From an uncultured Clostridia bacterium (GTDB lineage: Bacteria > Bacillota > Clostridia > Christensenellales > UBA1242), in assembly GCA_944372745.1 (NCBI GenBank), contig CALWAB010000080.1, forward strand, positions 1-8,457: a stretch of 8,457 nucleotides of DNA, in the 5' to 3' direction. Position numbers and translations under genes: made by a program. Below, in pieces: positions 1 to 5,421 of the stretch (the stretch's first letter is position 1; every line of letters starts with the position of its first letter). Below the pieces are notes generated by a model that searched no databases, had not been told where the DNA came from, and saw only the letters and a list, made by a program, of their open reading frames with translations.

Positions 1-2
1 AA

Positions 3-167
3 GAAGATATAGACAACTATATCAAGGATATGGATAATTTGCCTATAAATAGTGCTATAGTAAAATTAAGTTCTTATAGCCCTTTCATATCTAGTTTTAT
101 AAGTGTAAATGATTCACCACTTTTTGACATATCAAATGCCAACCTAGAAGACATTAAGAATATATAA
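3..167 (+). CDS. C-terminal end of an unidentified protein (5' end outside the window)
   Basis: One frame is open from the window edge to a TAA at 165-167, giving 54 residues that start EDIDNYIKDMDN and end NLEDIKNI. The other two + frames hit stops within the first 40 bases. The stop is followed within 5 bp by a clear hairpin terminator, which supports this being a real gene end. The fragment is acidic, rich in Ser, Ile and Asn, and has no membrane segment or motif I recognise. It converges on the LTA-synthase-like gene, so the two are not co-transcribed. I cannot assign a function; the upstream sequence is needed. Confidence 0.6.
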   Translation, partial: EDIDNYIKDMDNLPINSAIVKLSSYSPFISSFISVNDSPLFDISNANLEDIKNI

Positions 168-171
168 ATTA

Positions 172-204
172 AAAAAGCATATTAGATAACCTAATATGCT
201 TTTT
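172..204. terminator. Bidirectional intrinsic terminator between convergent genes
   Basis: The 9-bp stem GCATATTAG (177-185) / CTAATATGC (191-199) has a 5-base loop. An A-tract (172-176) and a T-tract (200-204) flank it and can extend the stem to 14 bp. The A/T flanks give a U-run in either direction. It serves the + strand gene ending at 167 and the − strand gene ending at 213. Confidence 0.85.
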
Positions 205-212
205 CAATAATC

Positions 213-2273
213 TTATGGACAAATATATTCATATTCAGAAAAGTAATTTGAATAATATATTTTATCTAAATATTCTTGTTTGAGTAAGTGCTTTTCTGCT
301 CTTTCTATAAAACTTTCTAAATCAGCATCCGTAAAACCTTCATAGGTATAAAGCAAATTATTTACTGAATAGCACATTAATTTATCCGTTACAAATATGC
401 CATACGCTCTTGAATAAATAATACTCTCTACATCTTCAACAAATACGGAATTCCCTAAATAAAGGTTAGCCCACCCCTTTATTCCAAATAAATCTAAAAT
501 AGTAGGAATTAAATCTGTGGTCGTTGTAAATTTGGATAGCGTTAGTGACTGATAATTTTCATTATTATCATTACCTATAACTGTTTTCATATAACTATCG
601 CCATAAACATTGTAATATGCAGTATACAAATCTTGGTCATATATTAAGCATGGAATACGGTATAATTCACTATTATAAGAATCAATATTCTTTGCATACG
701 CAGATAAATTATTATAATAAGTATTATGGTCACCATAAATAACTATAGTAGTATCTTGCAATAAATTATTCTTTTGAAGATAGTCATACATTATACCAAG
801 TGCGACATCAAAATCTTTTAAAGTAGCTGCATAAGTGCGAACTAAATTTTCATTCTCTATATCACTTTCAGGAAAAACATTCATTGCATCAAAATATCCA
901 TAATATCCACCTTCATAATCACTTTGTCCGTCATTATATACGAAATTACCAAGATTTTCGCGTTCTTCATAAAAACCGTGCATAGAAAATGTCAACCAAT
1001 AGGTATAAAATTGTTTATCAAGTGGAAACATTTCTTCTACCATATATAACATCGCTTCACTATCTTTAGTCCTTTCGTTCATAGTTAGACCAATATCGCC
1101 TAAACCATCGCCACCATTCCATGTATTTGTAACACCAAATTTTTCCATTTCTTCTATACTATAGTACTTGTCAAAGCCTAGTGATACGAATGATGAATCA
1201 CGATTATAAAAGGTCGCATTGTTTTGATGAAAAGCATTAACTGCGGACTCTGGGTAAGCACTTTTAAACATATTTGGCAATGCAAATGGATATTCATTTT
1301 CAGGGAAATCGTAATTTATAGTCTTATTAGACACATTAGAACCAATCAATGCATTATTTTCTGCCGAATCAGTCTTTTCACGCGAATAAAAATTATCTAA
1401 AACAATGCTCTGCCCCATAAATCTTGTAATATTAGGATAAATCTTAGCTATAGTCTCTGCATCGTACCAAGTCAATGGATACCAATCAAATGATTCTACC
1501 ATAATCATAATTAAATTTTTGCCTTCACTAATGCCGTTGAATTGTGATGTTTGCAATAATTTATCTTCTCTATTGTTTTCATCACCATATAGGTATACAC
1601 TTATTTCATCCACATTTGAAGTATCCACGCGACTAGCAAGAGTTCCACTGAACATTTCATAAATTGCATTTGCAGTGATTCCCATTGTTTGATATTTTGA
1701 ATAATCTTGATTGTATAATCTATCCACATAACTTGCTTTAGATGCCATCACTCCATCTACTACAGGGACAACTACCATTGCACAAGCAAGTACGCCACAC
1801 ATTACCCCTGATACAATTTTCATAGGCAGTTTTAATTTCGTCCCTTTTACTGTACTATGTTTATGATTGCGTATACAATAATAAACTATAAACCCTATGA
1901 AAACAACCGCTAATGAAATCAAAATGCTTGTATGTATAGGATTTAAATTTAATTCTTCTAGTGTTCCAAATGCATCATTTCGTTGACTTAGCATACTAAA
2001 ATCAAAGGTAGTACCATTCTGTTCATACAAAAATACAAAACCTATACATATGACCACTTGTACCACATAAAATATTGCTGCCACTATGCTTTTAGCGGTT
2101 TTATTGGAAATCATTGCCAATATTACAAAGCAAACCGCTAGCAACAATAATGAATATATTGGATTTGTAATAATAGGCGTACAATCAGTGAAACAGATAC
2201 TGAATAATTCTGTAAATACTGCAAGTAATAGCCAAATCCAAACCACTAAATTGTCTTTTATAAAAGCATTCAT
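213..2273 (-). CDS. LTA synthase family phosphoglycerol transferase (membrane-anchored sulfatase-fold enzyme)
   Basis: Enzymes of this family transfer glycerol-phosphate from phosphatidylglycerol to a growing envelope polymer (lipoteichoic acid in Firmicutes), with the catalytic domain outside the membrane. The 686 residues have the LtaS layout: five N-terminal helices (about 10-29, 38-56, 63-83, 114-134, 151-177), a linker, then a sulfatase-fold domain from about 252. Metal and catalytic candidates line up with S. aureus LtaS: E260 (MVESFDWYP), T301 (REKTDS) as the nucleophile, D515-H516 (VIYGDHN), and H432 (TFSMHGFY). H349 and R358 (FYNRD) match substrate-site residues, with Tyr where LtaS has Trp354. 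The segment TTTDLIPTILDLFGI (584-598) is typical of the fold's C-terminal part. The start is supported by AAGGAAG 7 nt upstream. The protein is slightly longer than usual (about 650 aa). The sequence around the Thr differs from the usual GKTSDSE, so the exact product (LTA or another glycerol-phosphate polymer) is uncertain. Confidence 0.85.
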   Translation of the reverse strand: MNAFIKDNLVVWIWLLLAVFTELFSICFTDCTPIITNPIYSLLLLAVCFVILAMISNKTAKSIVAAIFYVVQVVICIGFVFLYEQNGTTFDFSMLSQRNDAFGTLEELNLNPIHTSILISLAVVFIGFIVYYCIRNHKHSTVKGTKLKLPMKIVSGVMCGVLACAMVVVPVVDGVMASKASYVDRLYNQDYSKYQTMGITANAIYEMFSGTLASRVDTSNVDEISVYLYGDENNREDKLLQTSQFNGISEGKNLIMIMVESFDWYPLTWYDAETIAKIYPNITRFMGQSIVLDNFYSREKTDSAENNALIGSNVSNKTINYDFPENEYPFALPNMFKSAYPESAVNAFHQNNATFYNRDSSFVSLGFDKYYSIEEMEKFGVTNTWNGGDGLGDIGLTMNERTKDSEAMLYMVEEMFPLDKQFYTYWLTFSMHGFYEERENLGNFVYNDGQSDYEGGYYGYFDAMNVFPESDIENENLVRTYAATLKDFDVALGIMYDYLQKNNLLQDTTIVIYGDHNTYYNNLSAYAKNIDSYNSELYRIPCLIYDQDLYTAYYNVYGDSYMKTVIGNDNNENYQSLTLSKFTTTTDLIPTILDLFGIKGWANLYLGNSVFVEDVESIIYSRAYGIFVTDKLMCYSVNNLLYTYEGFTDADLESFIERAEKHLLKQEYLDKIYYSNYFSEYEYICP

Positions 2274-2662
2274 CTTTCAACTTCCTTATTTTCAATTTAT
2301 AATACTATAATAAATTATATTATACAACATTTTTAATGATAAAGGAAGTATTTTTATAATTTTTTCCTAACTTACAAGAAAAAGTATTAATAATACTATT
2401 AATATTACTAATAAATATTTTTATTTCAAATCAATTTAGTGCATATAAATTGATGTTAACGAAAATAGCATTATAGAATACAACAAATAATTGAACATCT
2501 ATGGAATTTTAAAAGCCACAAACAATTTGTTTTATATGATAATATTAAGAAATTTAAAAGCAATAAAGTTTAAAAAAAATAGAGTAATACAAAAATTATA
2601 CACAAAACAAATTTTAGCATAATATAAAATAAAGAAAAAAACAAAAAACATTATCAAAATTG
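2274..2662. other. AT-rich intergenic gap between the LTA-synthase-like gene and the tRNA operon
   Basis: I see no gene in this roughly 390-bp stretch. It separates divergent units and should hold the 5' regions of both. Besides the promoter near 2314-2342, it contains a 9-bp-stem hairpin, ATCAATTTA (2430-2438) / TAAATTGAT (2446-2454) with a 7-base loop. It also has a small hairpin AGTATT/AATACT near 2392-2406. Neither is followed by a convincing U-run. The remainder is A/T-rich sequence of low complexity. Confidence 0.6.
2314..2342 (-). promoter_or_regulatory. Possible sigma-A promoter for the LTA-synthase-like gene
   Basis: On the − strand, two overlapping perfect TATAAT boxes lie at 2314-2319 and 2319-2324. 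TTATCA (2337-2342) sits 17 bp upstream of the first box and matches 4 of 6 bases of TTGACA. Transcription would start about 35 nt before the ATG at 2273 and leave room for the AAGGAAG ribosome site. In sequence this AT-rich, a −10 match alone is weak evidence. Confidence 0.4.
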
Positions 2663-2691
2663 TTGACAAATATATTATATTATGCTAAAAT
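2663..2691 (+). promoter_or_regulatory. Strong sigma-A promoter of the tRNA-Ala/tRNA-Ile operon
   Basis: A perfect −35 TTGACA (2663-2668) is followed by a 17-bp spacer and the −10 box TAAAAT (2686-2691). TGC directly before the −10 makes it an extended −10. The start of transcription would be near 2698, about 20 nt before the first tRNA, which is what a stable-RNA promoter should look like. Confidence 0.85.
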
Positions 2692-2719
2692 AAAGAAGTC
2701 GAAATTCAAAGGATGCCAT

Positions 2720-2796
2720 GGGGGTGTAGCTCAGCTGGCTAGAGCACCTGCCCTGCAAGCAGGGGGTCATCGGTTCGAATCCGATCATCTCCACCA
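2720..2796 (+). tRNA. tRNA-Ala, anticodon TGC
   Basis: This is a full 77-nt cloverleaf. The acceptor GGGGGTG (2720-2726) pairs with CATCTCC (2786-2792), with two G-U pairs. The D stem is GCTC/GAGC (2729-2732/2742-2745). The anticodon stem CCTGC/GCAGG (2747-2751/2759-2763) carries the loop CCTGCAA (2752-2758), giving anticodon TGC at 2754-2756. The T arm is ATCGG-TTCGAAT-CCGAT (2769-2785), and the discriminator plus encoded CCA is at 2793-2796. Position 33, just 5' of the anticodon, reads C rather than the usual T. It is the first gene of a two-tRNA operon, 26 bp from tRNA-Ile. The Ala/Ile pairing is familiar from rRNA spacers, but no rRNA is in this window. Confidence 0.95.
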
Positions 2797-2822
2797 AGCC
2801 TTTGAGTTTTGACATATTTTAA

Positions 2823-2899
2823 TGGCTTGTAGCTCAGTTGGTTAGAGCACCACCCTGATAAGGTGGGGGTCGATGGTTCAAGTCCATTCAAGCCAACCA
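2823..2899 (+). tRNA. tRNA-Ile, anticodon GAT
   Basis: This is a 77-nt cloverleaf. The acceptor TGGCTTG (2823-2829) pairs perfectly with CAAGCCA (2889-2895). The D stem is GCTC/GAGC (2832-2835/2845-2848). The anticodon stem CCACC/GGTGG (2850-2854/2862-2866) carries the loop CTGATAA with anticodon GAT at 2857-2859 and the normal T33. The T arm is GATGG-TTCAAGT-CCATT (2872-2888), with one G-U pair, and CCA is encoded at 2897-2899. It shares the promoter at 2663-2691 with tRNA-Ala. Parts of its 3' end recur at 2954-2966 (inverted) and 3062-3076 (direct). Confidence 0.95.
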
Positions 2900-2902
2900 C
2901 AG

Positions 2903-2929
2903 AAACTAAGTAACCGCTTAGTTTTTTTA
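2903..2929 (+). terminator. Intrinsic terminator of the tRNA operon
   Basis: The stem AAACTAAG (2903-2910) / CTTAGTTT (2917-2924) has a 6-base loop. It runs straight into a T-run that continues, with one A, to about 2936. It begins 4 nt after the CCA of tRNA-Ile, so it should end the two-tRNA transcript. Confidence 0.85.
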
Positions 2930-2953
2930 TTTTTTTAATATTTACTTCTATTA

Positions 2954-3076
2954 GACTTGAACCATCTCGATGCTTCATCCCTGTCGGGACCGGACCGCAA
3001 CAAGTTGCTCCCGGCTTTGGCTAAAAACAACACGCCTGTGTTGTTTTCTTTACGCGTCGCCCCATTCAAGCCAACC
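2954..3076. repeat. GC-rich hairpin segment bounded by copies of the tRNA-Ile 3' end
   Basis: A 13-bp stretch, GACTTGAACCATC (2954-2966), is the exact reverse complement of tRNA-Ile 2872-2884. A 15-bp stretch, CCATTCAAGCCAACC (3062-3076), is an exact direct copy of tRNA-Ile 2884-2898. Together they cover the whole tRNA 3' segment 2872-2898. The roughly 100 bp between is about 54% G+C against 25-30% around it. It folds into hairpins: CGGGA (2985-2989)/TCCCG (3009-3013) around GCAA/TTGC, and a perfect 10-bp stem AAAACAACAC (3024-3033)/GTGTTGTTTT (3038-3047). It has no plausible ORF. It could be the remnant of an element that used the tRNA gene as a target, or a dispersed structured repeat. Confidence 0.55.
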
Positions 3077-3081
3077 TGATT

Positions 3082-3105
3082 GAATGACAACTGTCATTCT
3101 TTTTT
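3082..3105 (+). terminator. Second + strand terminator downstream of the tRNA operon
   Basis: GAATGAC (3082-3088) pairs with GTCATTC (3093-3099) around a 4-base loop, followed by TTTTTT (3100-3105) and a further T-run. It lies directly after the copied tRNA-Ile 3' end, as the real terminator follows the real tRNA. It would also stop read-through toward the convergent gene ending at 3198. Confidence 0.75.
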
Positions 3106-3197
3106 ATTTTTCACCTACCTTCACGAACTTATGTGAGTATAAATCTTTTAATCGAAGTTTGTCTTTCGAGCCAACTTTAGTACATCAAAGTATGTTT

Positions 3198-4028
3198 TTA
3201 ATCACGCTTTATATTTTTTATCTGTGGTATGGATGTGTCAATGTTATTATTGTTGTTTGATTTAGTTATATTACTTTCTTTACAAAAGTAATATTTATTT
3301 TTTTGTAATTTGTTGTTTGTTTTTTGCCCTTTTCTATTTGTTTTTAATTCTAATTTTAAATTTTTATATAGCGTAACTACTTTTTGTTTAATTTTGTTTA
3401 AATAACTATTTTTATTTTTTTCAGTGCTAGCAAGCGTTGCTAGTATTTTATTATTTGCATATATTTCTGGCGAAATTTTCGGCAAAATATCTAATCGCAA
3501 AATTCCTAATAATGTAAATACTAAGCCTATTGATTCACTTAACATATTTGAGTACGCTAGCACAAATATATTGAATGTGAACATAAGCATACAAGAAAAT
3601 AAGTGACATACTCTTGTTATTGTCATATTTTTGATATATGTTCCATAAGTCACAATAATGGCTTCCAAAATACATAATATGTCATACCAATAATCAAATG
3701 TAAGTGTTCCGACAATTATATCAAGTGTTATAAATAATATTAAAAGCCATAGCGGACACGCTTTTGAATTTTTCTCATAAACACTAAAAATAATCAATCT
3801 TGTAACAGATACTAAACTGACTAACCCACCAGCGTGACTATCAAGTAGAAAATACACTATAGCATTTAATAAATTTACAAATACAAGGAAAACAAGTAGT
3901 CGCATTCTATTATTGATTTGCATACTAATGCAATACAATATCAATGACAAAAAGCCCACTAATTGTGCCAATATAAATATTGCAGTTACCATATTACCCC
4001 ATACTATTATATTAAATGCTAAACACAT
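3198..4028 (-). CDS. YgjV-family inner-membrane protein with a Lys/Asn-rich C-terminal extension
   Basis: YgjV-type proteins are small polytopic membrane proteins of unknown function. Residues about 14-182 match the family pattern: a first helix with LAQLVGFLSLILYCISMQINN, then FVNLLNAIVYFLL and GGLVSLVSVTRLIIF, with six or seven helices (about 14-34, 42-62, 66-82, 92-110, 116-131, 139-160, 164-182). Family members are usually near 180 residues. This one has about 90 extra residues (183-276), polar and rich in Lys and Asn, with an NNNNN run at 258-262. The start is uncertain. ATG 4026-4028 has no Shine-Dalgarno sequence. The second Met (codon 3990-3992) has a GGGG about 4 nt upstream and begins just before the first helix, so the protein may be 264 residues. 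The gene stands alone, separated from yajC by about 690 bp of non-coding DNA. Confidence 0.7.
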   Translation of the reverse strand: MCLAFNIIVWGNMVTAIFILAQLVGFLSLILYCISMQINNRMRLLVFLVFVNLLNAIVYFLLDSHAGGLVSLVSVTRLIIFSVYEKNSKACPLWLLILFITLDIIVGTLTFDYWYDILCILEAIIVTYGTYIKNMTITRVCHLFSCMLMFTFNIFVLAYSNMLSESIGLVFTLLGILRLDILPKISPEIYANNKILATLASTEKNKNSYLNKIKQKVVTLYKNLKLELKTNRKGQKTNNKLQKNKYYFCKESNITKSNNNNNIDTSIPQIKNIKRD

Positions 4029-4385
4029 AATATATATGAGTTGTGCATCAAAATAATTTTACATAAAATCAAACATTCATTGATAATATGTTACTTATTT
4101 ATATATTTATTTTTTTCTATTTATGGAATATAATCTGTTTACACTGCAAATAGAAATCATTCAAAAAAATCATTATTTCTTAAATATAAATTTTGCATTT
4201 TTAAAAGCGTTTATAGTATAAAATTATAAATTGCAAAACAACTAAACCAAGCAAATAATCATTTTATTTATGTTTTCACTTAAATTATTTTTTTAATTAG
4301 CAAATTGCTATCTAAATTTGTGTCTTATTCAATTTAAAATATTTCCTACAAATACAATTCATATAATTTAACAAAGGTATATAAG
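4029..4385. other. AT-rich intergenic stretch with no recognisable gene
   Basis: About 357 bp lie upstream of the YgjV-like gene, with very high A+T and stops in all frames at short intervals. On the − strand a TATAAT (complement at 4006-4011) lies close to the second possible start of the YgjV-like gene, but no good −35 accompanies it. I see no RNA gene or clear repeat here. Confidence 0.5.
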
Positions 4386-4415
4386 AAAAGTCGACACAAT
4401 GTTGTATCGACTTTT
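4386..4415 (-). terminator. Probable intrinsic terminator at the far end of the yajC transcript
   Basis: AAAAGTCGA (4386-4394) pairs with TCGACTTTT (4407-4415). A further ACA/TGT pairing lies inside, past one mismatch. Read on the − strand, the stem ends in CTTTT followed by CTTATAT, a reasonable U-rich tail. The hairpin is symmetric and could also act on the + strand. Its outer half is one of the two 16-bp inverted repeats that bound the block 4387-4714. Confidence 0.5.
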
Positions 4416-4714
4416 ACAGGCTGTGGACAAAGGGTTTTCTAGGGAACTGCCTGTTCCCTAGAACCTTTAGGCAAGGACAGTGTCCTTGACCTGTGGTCTT
4501 AGAGCGTGTCACTAACCCACTTCAGTACTTAAATCTTAAAATATATTTCTTAGTACTTTTACAAGCACTAAGTATATTTATTAAGCACTAAATTGTGTCT
4601 AGATGCTTTCTAAAGCCCACTAATGTGGTTTGTAGTATTTTTTTGTATCGCTCTAAATAAAATTGCATTTAATTAATTTTACTATGGTTTGAGTTGACAC
4701 ATTGTGTCGACTTT
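4387..4714. repeat. 328-bp non-coding block with 16-bp terminal inverted repeats (MITE-like)
   Basis: AAAGTCGACACAATGT (4387-4402) is exactly repeated in reverse complement at 4699-4714. Each end also folds on itself as a hairpin (4386-4415; GTTGACAC 4693-4700 / GTGTCGAC 4704-4711). Inside are an 11-bp hairpin TTCTAGGGAAC (4437-4447)/GTTCCCTAGAA (4453-4463), a 7-bp hairpin CAAGGAC (4472-4478)/GTCCTTG (4482-4488), and ACAGG (4416-4420)/CCTGT (4490-4494), which could close both into a three-way junction. A hairpin CCCAC/GTGGT lies near 4617-4629. No ORF of note is present. The right end starts 2 bp after the yajC stop. I found no clear target-site duplication, so it may be a small mobile repeat or a structured 3' region with paired terminators. 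Confidence 0.5.
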
Positions 4715-4715
4715 A

Positions 4716-5270
4716 TTAATTATTTTCTTCTTCTTTTAATTTCTCAAAATCACTCTTTGATTCATCTTCGGTCTTTTTAGTTTTCTTTTCTTTCTTTGTT
4801 TTCTTCTCTACTTTTTCTTCTTTCTTCTCTTCATCAACAGGAGCAACAACCGGTGTTTCCACTACTTGTTCTGAAGTCGTTTCAACCGCTTCTACTTGTT
4901 TTTGTGGCTCTTCTTTTTTCTCTTCCACGACTTCAGTTTTATTGCTCTTTTTCTCATTTACAGGTGCTTCAATATTATAAATAGCGTACACATCTACACT
5001 CATATAAGATACATTTTTGCCTTCACCTGTTTCAATCGTAGCAATCTTGCCATTAGGTGTATCTTTTATAGCAATTATAGTACCATAAATACCACTATAA
5101 GTTTTTATTTTGTCGCCTATCTTCAAATTATTTGCGAAGTCTTCTGCCATTTTAGCATCTTTTTTTCTCTTTGATGCAGAAAAAATCAACATAAATACAA
5201 GAAAAACAACAAGAATTATTAGAAGTCCCCATTCTTGAAAGAAATTGCCTTCACATAATTGACTAATCAT
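4716..5270 (-). CDS. yajC: YajC, Sec translocon accessory subunit, with a long charged C-terminal tail
   Basis: YajC is a small single-span membrane protein that associates with SecDF at the SecYEG protein-export channel. Residues 14-31 form the one membrane helix (WGLLIILVVFLVFMLIFS), followed by a basic patch SKRKK. The conserved soluble domain carries the family hallmark GDKIKTYSGIYGTIIAI (52-68) and continues to about 100. Most YajC proteins are 85-110 residues. This one has 184, because residues about 102-184 form a low-complexity tail rich in Lys, Glu, Val and Thr with no hydrophobic segment. The start is supported by AAGGGG 8 nt upstream and by a good promoter. It is not next to secD/secF here, and it is probably transcribed alone. 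The tail makes 4727-4835 strikingly pyrimidine-rich on the + strand. Confidence 0.88.
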   Translation of the reverse strand: MISQLCEGNFFQEWGLLIILVVFLVFMLIFSASKRKKDAKMAEDFANNLKIGDKIKTYSGIYGTIIAIKDTPNGKIATIETGEGKNVSYMSVDVYAIYNIEAPVNEKKSNKTEVVEEKKEEPQKQVEAVETTSEQVVETPVVAPVDEEKKEEKVEKKTKKEKKTKKTEDESKSDFEKLKEEENN

Positions 5271-5298
5271 AAATTATTCCCCTTTTTATATAATACTT

Positions 5299-5326
5299 AT
5301 AATATCATAAACTTTAAATTTTTCAA
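5299..5326 (-). promoter_or_regulatory. Sigma-A promoter of yajC
   Basis: On the − strand, TTGAAA (5321-5326) is followed by a 16-bp spacer and TATTAT (5299-5304). TGA directly before the −10 makes it an extended −10; each hexamer matches 5 of 6 consensus bases. Transcription would begin around 5292, just upstream of the GGGG ribosome site (5279-5282). A perfect 12-bp palindrome, TAGAATATTCTA (5339-5350), sits 12 bp upstream of the −35 and could be an operator, though this is speculative. Confidence 0.65.
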
Positions 5327-5421
5327 AGCAATTTTTAATAGAATATTCTACTATTTTGTCAAATTACAATAAATATAGTCGCATTATCTTTTGATTATTG
5401 GACTTTAACTTAAAATTATGT

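Noticed and set aside
2739..2978. A 79-codon − strand ORF with strings such as GLEPSTPTLSG and DDRIRTDDPLLAGQ
   Set aside because: It is antisense to the two tRNA genes. These residue strings are the well-known spurious translation of tRNA reverse strands.
2797..3197. An rRNA operon around the Ala/Ile tRNA pair
   Set aside because: There is no 16S, 23S or 5S sequence on either side. The pair has its own promoter and terminator.
4029..4714. A CRISPR array in the long non-coding stretch
   Set aside because: The repeats present are one inverted pair and local hairpins. There are no regularly spaced direct repeats.
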